From Deltaproteobacteria bacterium CSP1-8 (GTDB lineage Bacteria > Desulfobacterota > Deferrimicrobia > Deferrimicrobiales > Deferrimicrobiaceae), in the NCBI GenBank assembly GCA_001443455.1, contig LDXO01000016.1, forward strand, positions 1 to 42,277: DNA of 42,277 nt, in the 5' to 3' direction. Shown one piece after another: positions 1 through 8,451 of the stretch. A program made the translations under genes and the position numbers. A model generated the notes under the pieces. It was given only the letters and a program-made list of their open reading frames with translations, did not search any database and was not told the DNA's origin. Every line of letters starts with the position of its first letter. Position 1 is the first letter of the stretch.

Positions 1-81
1 GCCGTCCTCTATTTGTCGGACGAGAGCGGGCCGATCCTCTCCATGAGGGATGCCTTGGGGCAGGACTGGTCCCTGCCGTAA
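1..81 (+). CDS. 3' end of an unidentified protein
   Basis: Frame 1 is open from the window edge to a TAA stop and gives 26 residues ending DALGQDWSLP. Third codon positions are mostly G or C, as in neighbouring genes, so this is probably the end of a real gene. The fragment is too short to assign to a family. Confidence 0.5.
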   Translation, partial: AVLYLSDESGPILSMRDALGQDWSLP

Positions 82-173
82 ACGCCTCGACCCCATCCCG
101 TGGAGAAAGGGTAACCAGAGAGGAAAAACATAGGAGCATGTGGAAGCCCGCAAACGGGGGTGCACAATAAATT

Positions 174-488
174 TTAGAAAGGAATCTTGGTGACCCGGTC
201 CCCCTTCCGTAACCGGTCCGCGGCCGTGATCATGTTGAGAGGCGTGGCCCTGCCGATCGTCACCGACACCCGGTCTCCTTCCTTGAGGTTCGCAAGGGAA
301 ATCCCGGCGTCCCCGTCGACTTTGTAGTTCCACATCGCTCCCTTCCCGTCCTGCACGGTCAAGGTGCGATCCGCGGCGTCCAATCGCACGATCGTCCCGA
401 CAACGGTCCTTTCCTCCGCGGATGCCGGAACCACGGCCACCGCCAGGAGGAGGGCCCCCGATGCCAGAAGGGAGAGCATCCGGTTCAC
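174..488 (-). CDS. small secreted protein with a DUF5666-like beta domain
   Basis: A 104-residue protein. I chose a GTG start at 488 because a GGGAGG Shine-Dalgarno lies 8 nt upstream and it adds the positively charged N-region (MNR) of a signal peptide; the hydrophobic core is followed by an AxA cleavage site (PASA, about residue 24). The mature part (TVVGTIVRLDAADRTLTVQD and onward to KEGDRVSV) has the alternating beta pattern of small DUF5666/OB-like periplasmic proteins and resembles the middle domain of the secreted protein at 10090-10632. It is divergent from the phosphorylase gene, sharing a 108-nt intergenic region. The function is unknown; metal or ligand binding would be a guess. 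Confidence 0.65.
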   Translation of the reverse strand: MNRMLSLLASGALLLAVAVVPASAEERTVVGTIVRLDAADRTLTVQDGKGAMWNYKVDGDAGISLANLKEGDRVSVTIGRATPLNMITAADRLRKGDRVTKIPF

Positions 489-596
489 CCGCTTGCCTCC
501 CTTCCGCTCCCGACCGGTCCATCCATGAAGGAATCTCCTTGCGGTCTTTCCGTCCCGTGTCATAAATAGTGTACACCCGCAGAAAAGGATGGCCGT

Positions 597-3143
597 ATGA
601 AAATCCGGGAATTCCACGTCCGCCCGAATCTTCCGCCGGAGCTGAAACCCCTCCAGGAGATCGCGATGAACCTCTGGTTCTCGTGGAACTGGGAGGCCGT
701 CCAGCTGTTCATCCGTCTCTCCCCCGACCTCTGGGAGAAATCGTACCAGAACCCCGTCCTCATGCTCGGTTCCCTCTCCCAGGAGAACCTGGAGGAGGCG
801 GCCCGGGACGAGAGCTTCGTGGCCAACGTCAAGAGGGTCCACCAGTCCCTGGTCGACTACCTCAAGGCGCCGGGATGGTTCCGGGAGACGCACGGGGAGG
901 AGAAGGAGTTCCGGGCCGCGTACTTTTCCTGCGAGTTCGGGATCGACGAGGGTCTCCCGATCTATTCGGGAGGCTTAGGCGTCCTTTCGGGAGACACCCT
1001 GAAGTCGGCCTCCGACCTCGGCCTGCCGCTGGTCGGCGTGGGGCTTCTGTACCAGAAGGGGTATTTCCGCCAGATCCTCTCCCTCGACGGCTGGCAGCAG
1101 GAGCTCTACCTGGACAACGACTGGTACAACATGCCCGTCACGATGGAGCGGGACGCCGCCGGGAAGTCGCTCCGGATCGAGGTGGACCTGGCGGGGGAGA
1201 AGGTCCAGGCGAGGATCTGGCGGGTCCAGATCGGCCGCGTCCCCCTCTACCTCCTGGATACCAACGTGAAGGAGAACTCCCCCCGCGCGCGGGAGATTAC
1301 GGGAATGCTCTACGGCGGTGACCGGGAGATGCGGATCCGGCAGGAGATCATCCTCGGCATCGGGGGAGTCCGGGCGCTGCGCGCCCTCGGGATCACCCCG
1401 ACCGTCTACCACATGAACGAGGGCCACTCGGCCTTCCTCGTGCTGGAGCGCATCCGGGGGCATATGGCGGCGCACGGCGTATCCTTCGCCGAGGCGCGGG
1501 AGCAGGTGTTCGCCTCCAACGTCTTCACCACCCACACCCCCGTGCCCGCGGGGAACGAGCTGTTCGTCACGGAACTCGTCCGGAAATACCTTCACCCGAT
1601 GGCCGAGGAGCTCGGGCTGCCCTGGCAGGAGTTCCTCGGGCTGGGGCAGCTGGTGTCGAGCAAGACCCCCGACTTCGGGATGACGGTCTTCGCCCTCCAC
1701 AGCGCCGCGCACGCGAACGGGGTGTCCCGCCTCCACGGAGAAACGTCCCGGAAGATGTGGAGCGACCTGTGGCCCGGCCTTCCCGAGTCCGAGGTCCCCA
1801 TCCACAGCGTCACGAACGGCATCCACACCCGGAGCTGGCTGAGCCACGAGATGAGCGACCTGTATACGCGATACCTGGGCCCCCGGTTCATGGAGAAGCC
1901 CGGGGACCAGACCGTGTGGGATCGGGTGGAGACGATCCCGCCGGTGGAGCTCTGGCGGACGCACGAGGTGCGAAGGGAGAGGCTGGTGTTCTTCGTGCGG
2001 AAGTCGCTGAAAAGCCAGCTGATGCGGCAGGGGGCCGGGGCCTCGGCGGTGCGGGCGGCGGAAGAAGTGTTAAACCCCGAGGTGCTCACCATCGGGTTCT
2101 CCCGGAGATTCGCCACCTACAAGAGGGCGGGGCTGCTCTTCCGGCAGCCGGAAAGGCTCGTAAGCCTCCTCACGCGCCCGGAGCGCCCCGTACAGATCGT
2201 CTTCGCCGGGAAGGCCCACCCCCAGGATCTCCCCGCCAAGGAGATCATCAAGGGAGTCATCCACTTCGCCTCCGACCCCCGCATCCGGCACCGCCTGGTG
2301 TTCCTGGAGAACTACGACATCAACGTCGGGAGGTACCTGGTGCAGGGAGTCGACGTGTGGCTCAACACCCCCCGTCGCCCCCTGGAGGCCTCCGGAACGA
2401 GCGGGATGAAGGTCGCGGCGAACGGCGGATTGAACGTCTCAATCCTGGACGGGTGGTGGTGCGAGGGGTACGCCCCGGACACCGGCTGGGCGATCGGCAG
2501 CGGGGAGGTCTACAAGGATCCCGAGGAGCAGGACCAGGTCGAGTGCGAGGCGCTCTACAGCCTGCTGGAGAACGAGATCGTCCCCCTGTTCTACGAGCGG
2601 GACAAGGGGGGGGTGCCGCGCGAATGGATCCGGATGATGAAGACCTCGATGCGGAAGCTGGGGGCCTACTTCAACACGCACCGGATGGTCCAGGAGTACA
2701 CGGAGCGGTTCTACCTTCCGGCCCACCGGGCCGGCGTCCGTCTGGCGATGGACGAGTTCGCCTCCGCGAGGCAGCTCGCGGCCTGGAGGTCCCGCGTCGC
2801 GACGGCTTGGTCCCGCGTGTCGATGCGCGTGGACGGGGGGAAGCCGACGGGCGATCTCCTCGTCGGCTCCCGCGTCCCGGTGGCGATCCGGGCCAACCTG
2901 GGAACGCTTACCCCGGACGACGTCACCGTGGAGGTCTACTACGGAATCCTGGATACGGCGGGGCAGGTCCGCAACGGGGAGACCATCCTGGCAAGGCACG
3001 AAGGCCGGGAGGGAAACGAGGAGGTCTTCCGCGCCGAGATCCCCTGCCGGGTGAGCGGCCGCTTCGGCTTCGCTGCGCGCATCGTGCCGCGCCACCCCGA
3101 CCTCGTGAACACGCTCACGCCCCTGCTGCTGACCTGGGAGTAG
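597..3143 (+). CDS. glgP: alpha-glucan (glycogen/maltodextrin) phosphorylase
   Basis: An 848-residue cytosolic enzyme of the TIGR02094 type of glycosyltransferase family 35 (the short bacterial/Thermotoga AgpA branch). It splits alpha-1,4-glucans with phosphate to give glucose-1-phosphate. The N-terminus has the family signature NLWFSWNWEA, the middle contains HMNEGHSAF and the FTTHTPVPAGNE segment, and the pyridoxal-phosphate lysine is K605 in SGTSGMKVAANGG. The C-terminal ~100 residues form the extra beta domain typical of this branch. An AAGGA ribosome site precedes the ATG. Its 3' end overlaps the convergent MFS gene by 29 bp. Reserve-glucan breakdown is the expected role. Confidence 0.95.
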   Translation: MKIREFHVRPNLPPELKPLQEIAMNLWFSWNWEAVQLFIRLSPDLWEKSYQNPVLMLGSLSQENLEEAARDESFVANVKRVHQSLVDYLKAPGWFRETHGEEKEFRAAYFSCEFGIDEGLPIYSGGLGVLSGDTLKSASDLGLPLVGVGLLYQKGYFRQILSLDGWQQELYLDNDWYNMPVTMERDAAGKSLRIEVDLAGEKVQARIWRVQIGRVPLYLLDTNVKENSPRAREITGMLYGGDREMRIRQEIILGIGGVRALRALGITPTVYHMNEGHSAFLVLERIRGHMAAHGVSFAEAREQVFASNVFTTHTPVPAGNELFVTELVRKYLHPMAEELGLPWQEFLGLGQLVSSKTPDFGMTVFALHSAAHANGVSRLHGETSRKMWSDLWPGLPESEVPIHSVTNGIHTRSWLSHEMSDLYTRYLGPRFMEKPGDQTVWDRVETIPPVELWRTHEVRRERLVFFVRKSLKSQLMRQGAGASAVRAAEEVLNPEVLTIGFSRRFATYKRAGLLFRQPERLVSLLTRPERPVQIVFAGKAHPQDLPAKEIIKGVIHFASDPRIRHRLVFLENYDINVGRYLVQGVDVWLNTPRRPLEASGTSGMKVAANGGLNVSILDGWWCEGYAPDTGWAIGSGEVYKDPEEQDQVECEALYSLLENEIVPLFYERDKGGVPREWIRMMKTSMRKLGAYFNTHRMVQEYTERFYLPAHRAGVRLAMDEFASARQLAAWRSRVATAWSRVSMRVDGGKPTGDLLVGSRVPVAIRANLGTLTPDDVTVEVYYGILDTAGQVRNGETILARHEGREGNEEVFRAEIPCRVSGRFGFAARIVPRHPDLVNTLTPLLLTWE

Positions 3144-4359
3144 CGGGGGGGTCCGAAGGGGCCGTCCACCTCGGGGCGGGAGGCCTGACGGTGGCGATGA
3201 CGACCGCGGCGGACAAGGCGAGCGCGGCGGCGATCAGGAACGCCGCCTGGTAGCTCTTCGTCGCGTCGAAGATCTTCCCCCCCGCCATCGGCCCGATTAC
3301 CCCTGCGGTCCCCCACGCGGTGAGAAGCAGCCCGTAATTGTTCCCCAGGTTCCGGATCCCGAAGAAGTCCGCCGTCGCGGAAGGGAACACCGCGAGCTGC
3401 GAACCGTAGCAGTACCCGATGAGGAAGACCGACCCGAACAGCAGGGGGACCGTTCCCACCCGGGGCTCGAAGAGCAGGAGCAGGGCGGTCACCCCCATGA
3501 CGAGGGCGAGCGTCCGCGTCCGGCCGATATGGTCGGACATCCACCCGGAGCCGATCCTCCCGAAGCCGTTCCCGGCGGACAGGACTCCCACGGAAAGCGC
3601 CGCCTCGCGGGCGGAGAACCCCGCGCCTTCCGCGAACGCCGCCAGGTGCCCGATGACCATGAGCCCGGCGGCGGTCCCGAAGGCGTAGGCGACCCACATC
3701 CGGTAGAACGTCCCCGTCCGGAGCATTTCCCCGGGAGGGTAATCCCGCAGGGTGCGAAACGATGCCTCCCCCGGCGAGGGGGGGAGAGAGCCCTTCGGCC
3801 GCCACCCCTCCGGGGGGTTCCGCAGGAAGAACGACCCCGTCGTGGTGACCACCAGGAACCCGAGGCCAAGCAGCGCGAAGGTGTCCCGCCACCCGTACCG
3901 GTGCAGCAGAAGGCCGGCCAGCGGGGCGATCAGCGCGCTTCCCGCCCCGTACCCCATCACCATGAGGCCCGTGACGAGGCCGCGCTTCTCCGGGAACCAC
4001 TTCATCCCCACCCCGAGGGGGCAGACGTACCCGACGCCGCTTGCGAAGCCCACGAGGACGCCGTAGCAGGAATAGAGCCACCAGAGCGCGTGCGTGTACC
4101 GCGAGAGGAAGATCCCCGCGGAGAAGAGGAGCGCCCCCGTAAGGGCCACCGGAGCCGGCCCCTTCCGGTCGTGCCATCGGCCTCCGGCCAGCACCCCGAC
4201 GGCGATGAACGTGATGGACAGCGTGAAGGCGAGCGAAACTTGAGCCCGGGTCCACCCGAACTCCCGCTGGAGGGGGGCGAGGAAGATGCTGAACGAATAC
4301 GCGGAGCCGAAACAGAGGTTCATCGCGACCCCGCCCGCCACGCGGAACCAGCGGTTCAC
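3115..4359 (-). CDS. MFS transporter, oxalate/formate antiporter (OFA)-like
   Basis: A 414-residue membrane protein with about 12 hydrophobic segments. The N-terminal GSAYSFSIFLAPLQREFGW and the RGLVTGLMVMGYGAGSALIAP region are typical of the OFA branch of the major facilitator superfamily, whose members move small carboxylates such as oxalate, formate or pyruvate; the substrate cannot be read from sequence. The GTG start at 4359 is supported by AGGAGG 8 nt upstream and by a GTGA overlap with the stop of the preceding glycosyltransferase, implying translational coupling. It is the last gene of a three-gene operon and overlaps the end of glgP on the other strand. Confidence 0.88.
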   Translation of the reverse strand: MNRWFRVAGGVAMNLCFGSAYSFSIFLAPLQREFGWTRAQVSLAFTLSITFIAVGVLAGGRWHDRKGPAPVALTGALLFSAGIFLSRYTHALWWLYSCYGVLVGFASGVGYVCPLGVGMKWFPEKRGLVTGLMVMGYGAGSALIAPLAGLLLHRYGWRDTFALLGLGFLVVTTTGSFFLRNPPEGWRPKGSLPPSPGEASFRTLRDYPPGEMLRTGTFYRMWVAYAFGTAAGLMVIGHLAAFAEGAGFSAREAALSVGVLSAGNGFGRIGSGWMSDHIGRTRTLALVMGVTALLLLFEPRVGTVPLLFGSVFLIGYCYGSQLAVFPSATADFFGIRNLGNNYGLLLTAWGTAGVIGPMAGGKIFDATKSYQAAFLIAAALALSAAVVIATVRPPAPRWTAPSDPPATPRSAAGA

Positions 4360-5081
4360 CCTGGTTTCCTCCTGCCGTAGAGTTCCGCGCACCGCCCGGG
4401 CGGCATCCCGAGAAGGTAGGCCAGGCGGAGCCCCCACATCAAAAGGATCGTGCGCAACGTGCCGTGGGTCTCCCAGCGCCTCGCGGAGGTGGTGACCGGG
4501 ACCGGTAAAAGGACCGTCCTTCCCTGCCTCGTGAGGCGGCGGGAGAGTTCCACGTCCTCCATCAGGGGGATCTCGGGGTAGGCCCCGATCCTCTCGAAGA
4601 CGTCCCTGCGGAGGAAGATCGCCTGGTCGCCGGTGTAGGCGCGAAAAAGCCGCGCCCGGACGCCGATCATCCGGGCCGTGAGGCGAAGCGCCGCCTTCCG
4701 GAGAGGCGGGGCGGAAGGCGAAACCGCGAGTCGCACCCGGAACGCTCCCCCCAGGAATCCCTCCTGTTCCACCGCCTGCCGGATCGACGGGATCGACCCG
4801 TTGAGCATCGTCGTGTCCGCGTGGAGAAAGAGGAGGATCGCTCCTTTTGCCGCGCGCGCACCGGCGTTCATCTGCCGCGCCCGCCCCGGCGGGGAGGAAA
4901 CCACGACGTCGGCGACCGGGCGCGCCGCGTCGGATGTCCCGTCCTCGCTTCCGCCGTCCACCACGATCACCTCATCCGCCCCGGCCCCGCGAACGGACCG
5001 GACGGTCGCGGCGATGGTCGCCGCCTCGTTCAGCGCGGGGATGATGACGGAGACGGGCAGGGCGGACCCGGGACCCGTCAT
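4356..5081 (-). CDS. TIGR04283-type family 2 glycosyltransferase
   Basis: A 241-residue GT-A protein. VSVIIPALNEAATIAATV, the nucleotide-binding VVDGGSEDGT and the metal-binding LHADT (DxD) motif are in the expected order, and the ending matches the 'transferase 2, rSAM/selenodomain-associated' subfamily (TIGR04283). Start ATG 5081 has a GGAAGAG ribosome site and overlaps the VTT gene stop as ATGA; its own stop overlaps the MFS start as GTGA. The sugar donor and acceptor are unknown. The coupling to VTT and MFS genes suggests a shared membrane or export task, which is inference. Confidence 0.88.
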   Translation of the reverse strand: MTGPGSALPVSVIIPALNEAATIAATVRSVRGAGADEVIVVDGGSEDGTSDAARPVADVVVSSPPGRARQMNAGARAAKGAILLFLHADTTMLNGSIPSIRQAVEQEGFLGGAFRVRLAVSPSAPPLRKAALRLTARMIGVRARLFRAYTGDQAIFLRRDVFERIGAYPEIPLMEDVELSRRLTRQGRTVLLPVPVTTSARRWETHGTLRTILLMWGLRLAYLLGMPPGRCAELYGRRKPG

Positions 5082-5809
5082 TCGGTCTCTTCCGCGGGAG
5101 CGGCGTCCGGCAGAGGTTCCCCCCGGATCCGCCGGACGATGCCGGGGAGGAAGAAGGACAGGCCGAGGAGCCCCGCGGGGAACAGGATGTTGAACTGGAG
5201 CAGATCGGCAGGGCTCCGGTACGTGGCGACGATCTCCCTCAGGCTCCCGAAGAAGAAGGAAACGATCACCATGGCGGGAAGGAGACCGAAAAACGTTCCC
5301 CACAAATAGTCCGAGAACCGGATGCGCGTCGCCCCCGCGCCGTAATTGAGGACGATGAAGGGGAACCAGAGGATGCGAAGGTAGAAAATGATCGAGAAGC
5401 CGTGCTTTTCCGCCTTGCGGTCGAGTTCCCCGAGTTTGCCGGTGAGGAAGCCGTGAGCGAAGTCACGCAGGAAATACCGGCCAAGGACAAACGAGACGGA
5501 CGCCCCCAGCGTGGCTCCGAGAATGCTGCAGGCGGCTCCCGCGTATTTCCCGAAAATGAATGCGCCGGAAGCCGTAAAAGGCGTCGCCGGAAGGGCGAGT
5601 ACCCCGAACGCGTAGATGAGGACGAAAAGCGCCGGCCCGAAGGGCCCCGCGGAGCCTACCAGCAGGTCGATCCTCCCCACCAGTTCCTTCCTCCCCTCCG
5701 TCGTGAGAAACCGGTTCCCCTCGGGGGTGAGAAAGAGGAGATACGCCGCGGTGCCGGCGAAGGCAAGGAAGACGACGAGCTTGATGATTTTCGTTCTCTT
5801 TCCGTTCAA
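5078..5809 (-). CDS. TVP38/TMEM64 (VTT/DedA-like) membrane protein
   Basis: A 243-residue inner-membrane protein with an N-terminal transmembrane segment (about residues 9-27) and the VTT core: PATPFTASGAFIFG, then GATLGASVSFVLGRYFLRD, then FYLRILWFPFIVLNYGAG, the conserved F/P-rich segment. The family is linked to lipid scrambling or flipping of lipid carriers; the role here is unknown. The start is TTG at 5809, with a G-rich ribosome site a few bases upstream. It heads the operon with the glycosyltransferase and the MFS gene. Confidence 0.87.
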   Translation of the reverse strand: MNGKRTKIIKLVVFLAFAGTAAYLLFLTPEGNRFLTTEGRKELVGRIDLLVGSAGPFGPALFVLIYAFGVLALPATPFTASGAFIFGKYAGAACSILGATLGASVSFVLGRYFLRDFAHGFLTGKLGELDRKAEKHGFSIIFYLRILWFPFIVLNYGAGATRIRFSDYLWGTFFGLLPAMVIVSFFFGSLREIVATYRSPADLLQFNILFPAGLLGLSFFLPGIVRRIRGEPLPDAAPAEETE

Positions 5810-5921
5810 GACGCCCCCCAGCGGGAAATTGTACTATATTGCGCCCCCTCTGCGGGAATGACGGGCGGGGGCCGTTTGCCGTTCGCGCCGTCCCGGGCGT
5901 ATCCTGATCATGGTCATGAAC

Positions 5922-6105
5922 ATGCCGACCTTTCTCGCCGACCTGGTCGCCAGGCTCTTCACGTGGAACCGGACCGTGCTCTCGTTCTGGGCGCGCCGGG
6001 CCAGGGTAGTGACGTCTGGCGAAAGACGGGACGATCATCGACCTGGGGGTCGGGGGGACCTCCGCCGCCGAGTGCGCCGTCTGCCCGCCCGTGCCCGGGG
6101 AGTGA
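5922..6105 (+). pseudogene. possible frameshifted small gene
   Basis: From ATG 5922 one frame reads MPTFLADLVARLFTWNRTVL and continues to about 6010 with nearly every third base G or C. The frame one base away then reads AKDGTIIDLGVGGTSAAE and ends CAVCPPVPGE at TGA 6103-6105, again with strong G/C third positions. The simplest reading is one ~60-residue gene with a 1-nt indel near 6005-6018. No ribosome site is obvious and I do not recognise the family. It lies alone in the 400-bp gap between the VTT gene and the DUF3332 gene. Confidence 0.3.
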
Positions 6106-6148
6106 GCGCAGCCACCGGAGAAAACTCTCGCAGGAGAAATCTCTCGCA

Positions 6149-6177
6149 TTGAAGGAGTTCTCTGCGGGATTTACAAT
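6149..6177 (+). promoter_or_regulatory. sigma-70-type promoter for the DUF3332 gene
   Basis: TTGAAG (6149-6154) and TACAAT (6172-6177) are separated by exactly 17 nt. The start of the DUF3332 gene follows 36 nt after the -10 box, with an AAGGAGGGG ribosome site between. Confidence 0.6.
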
Positions 6178-6212
6178 GATCCAGGTCCGATTCCGACGAC
6201 AAGGAGGGGAAG

Positions 6213-6866
6213 ATGGGGAAAAGCCGTCTCGGCAAAGTGGTGGCGCTCGTGCTCGTGGTGTCGGTGGGGGTTGTCTTTTCCGCGGGATGCTTCGGGAAGT
6301 TCCAGTTGACCCGCAAGGTGTACGACATCAACAAGTCGGTCGAGGACAAGTACCTCCGCAGCGCCGTGACGTGGCTGCTGGTCATCATCCCCGTATACGG
6401 GTTGGCGGGCTTCCTCGATTTCATCCTCTTCAACGTGATCGAGTTCTGGAGCGGGGAGAACCCCATCGTCAGCGGCCCGCAGACCCGGGTGTACGCCAAG
6501 GGGGACGACCGGGCCGTGATGACGATCGACCGGGAGAACGGGGCAACCGTCGCCACCGTCGCGCGGTATCGTGCGGGCTCCCTTGTTTCCACGATTCGGA
6601 TCCGCGACGACGGGGCCGGCTCCGTTACCGCGGACCTGGTCGAGGACGGAAACGTGGTCCGCACGACGGAGGCGTTGCAGGCGCCGGACGGCTCGGTTTC
6701 CGTGGCGGCGGTTTCCGCGTCCGGGACGGAGTCGACGCGGTATTCCGCGAGCGCGGTGGAGACGTACCGGGCCCGGGTGGCGCGCCTCTCTCGCGACGTG
6801 AGGGAAGCGCTTGCCGGCGCGGCCCCTCTGACAGTCCCGGCCCGGGTCCCCGCCCTTCAGGGGTGA
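6213..6866 (+). CDS. DUF3332 family lipoprotein
   Basis: A 217-residue protein with a lipoprotein signal: basic N-terminus, hydrophobic stretch and lipobox FSAGC (Cys26). The sequence just after it, FGKFQLTRKVYDINKSV, and the hydrophobic WLLVIIPVYGLAGFLDFILFN segment (about residues 54-78) are the DUF3332 signature. The C-terminal half is a beta-rich region followed by an Ala-rich tail. AAGGAGGGG precedes the ATG. It has its own promoter upstream and a terminator downstream, so it is probably a single-gene unit. Function unknown; cell-envelope location inferred. Confidence 0.85.
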   Translation: MGKSRLGKVVALVLVVSVGVVFSAGCFGKFQLTRKVYDINKSVEDKYLRSAVTWLLVIIPVYGLAGFLDFILFNVIEFWSGENPIVSGPQTRVYAKGDDRAVMTIDRENGATVATVARYRAGSLVSTIRIRDDGAGSVTADLVEDGNVVRTTEALQAPDGSVSVAAVSASGTESTRYSASAVETYRARVARLSRDVREALAGAAPLTVPARVPALQG

Positions 6867-6902
6867 CCCGGCCGGCAAGCGAGGAAGGAAGGGGAGAGGC
6901 CA

Positions 6903-6984
6903 AGCCGGGTCGGGTCCCGGCTCGGGGAGACTCTCCCGCGGATGCACCATCGGCCCCCGCGGACATCCTCCCGGGGGCCGTTTT
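6903..6984 (+). terminator. hairpins and intrinsic terminator after DUF3332
   Basis: A 7-bp hairpin (6903-6909 with 6916-6922) is followed by a 9-bp perfect stem CGGCCCCCG/CGGGGGCCG (6951-6959 with 6972-6980) and TTTT. It ends 15 nt before the histidine kinase ATG, so it could also act as an attenuator for that gene. Confidence 0.6.
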
Positions 6985-6999
6985 CATGAGGAGATTCCG

Positions 7000-8451
7000 A
7001 TGAAGTTCCTCCGTTCGTGGATCCAGGACCGCGGCCTGCGGTTCAAGCTGATGATGGTGATGCTGATCCTCCTGGCCTGTTCGATGGGGATCGTATTCAT
7101 CCCGTACTACTGGGGACAGGAAAGCCTCAGGGCAGACCTCGAGAAGAGCTTTCTCGAACTTTCCAACGCCATCCGGGTGAGCGTCGGCCAGCTCACCGCG
7201 CCGGCCACCTCCGAGGAGGACCGGCTCCGGGACTACGTCAAGTCCCTCCAGAAGTCGGGGATCCGGGAGGTCTCGATCGTCGGGGAGGACATGGGGGTCA
7301 TCGACAGCACGAACCCCAAGGCGATCGGGAAGGCGGCGAAAATCAGGCTGCCTCGCGAGAAATTGATCATCAACGCCACCTTCGGCGAAGAGCCCGAGCC
7401 GGGGGAGGAGAAGCTCAAGTCGAAGGACCTGGTGATCCCGGTGAGGGTGGGTGGGGACACGCTCGGGTTCATCCACGTCCGCATGCACATCGACGACTTC
7501 ACCGCGCCCATCCGCAAGAACCTCTACCTGCGCCTGGTCAGCACGCTGCTGATCTTCTCCGTCGGTCTGGCCCTGGCGGTAAGCATCTCCTCGCACTACG
7601 TCCGGCCCCTGGAGAACCTCGCGCTCGCGGTGGAAAAGGTGGCCGCCGGGGACCTGGCCCAGGAGCTTCCGGTCACCGGAAGGGACGAGGTGGGCCGCCT
7701 GACGCGCTCGTTCAACGAGATGATCGCCAGGCTTCGCCGGAACCGGGAGCTGGAGGAGAGTGTCAGGGAGTCCCAGTACCTGTCCCAGCTGGGGCGCCTC
7801 TCCTCCGGCGTCGCCCACGAGATCCGAAATCCGTTGAACTTCATCGGGCTGGCGGTCGACCGCCTCGACGCCCTGACCGAGGGGCGAACGACCGAGGCCG
7901 CATGGGAGAAGGCGCAGGTCATCGCGCGGACCAAGGAGGAGATCCAGAAGCTGAACGACCTGGTGACCAACTTCGTCATGTACGGGAGGACCGCGCAGCC
8001 GCAGCGGGCCTCCGTTCACGTCCCGGAGATCGTGGAGAGCGTGCTGCGGATGGCCTCCGACCGGTTGCGAAGCCAGCGGATTTCCGTCAGGCGCGAGCTT
8101 GGCGATTCTTCTCCGATTGCGGTGGACCCCGACATGATCCGGCGGGCCGTCCTGAACCTCGTGGGGAACGCGATCGACGCGATGCCAGAGGGGGGGGAGC
8201 TGCTCGCCGCCGCCGGCCCCTCGGGCGATGGGAGGTACGCCATCGTGATCGGCGACACCGGCGTGGGGATACCGGCAGGGGACCGGCAGAGGATTTTCGA
8301 GCCGTACTTCACGACCAAATCCTCCGGGTTGGGCCTCGGGCTGGTCCTCACCCGGAAGATCGTGGAGGCCCATGGCGGCGAAATCGTGGTAGATTCGGAG
8401 CCGGGGAGGGGAACGCACGTCCGCGTCTTCCTTCCGGGGAGCGGCCCGTAG
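7000..8451 (+). CDS. NtrB-like membrane sensor histidine kinase
   Basis: A 483-residue protein. Order of parts: transmembrane segment (about 16-37), periplasmic sensing region of ~135 residues, second transmembrane segment (about 177-197), HAMP linker (198-250), dimerisation/phosphoacceptor box SSGVAHEIRNPLN with His273, and the ATPase with N box (Asn390), G1 DTGVGI (419-424) and G2 GLGLGL (443-448). This is the architecture of NtrB/AtoS-type kinases that pair with sigma-54 activators. A GAGGAG ribosome site precedes the ATG, and its stop abuts the ATG of the response regulator with no gap. The signal is unknown. Confidence 0.93.
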   Translation: MKFLRSWIQDRGLRFKLMMVMLILLACSMGIVFIPYYWGQESLRADLEKSFLELSNAIRVSVGQLTAPATSEEDRLRDYVKSLQKSGIREVSIVGEDMGVIDSTNPKAIGKAAKIRLPREKLIINATFGEEPEPGEEKLKSKDLVIPVRVGGDTLGFIHVRMHIDDFTAPIRKNLYLRLVSTLLIFSVGLALAVSISSHYVRPLENLALAVEKVAAGDLAQELPVTGRDEVGRLTRSFNEMIARLRRNRELEESVRESQYLSQLGRLSSGVAHEIRNPLNFIGLAVDRLDALTEGRTTEAAWEKAQVIARTKEEIQKLNDLVTNFVMYGRTAQPQRASVHVPEIVESVLRMASDRLRSQRISVRRELGDSSPIAVDPDMIRRAVLNLVGNAIDAMPEGGELLAAAGPSGDGRYAIVIGDTGVGIPAGDRQRIFEPYFTTKSSGLGLGLVLTRKIVEAHGGEIVVDSEPGRGTHVRVFLPGSGP

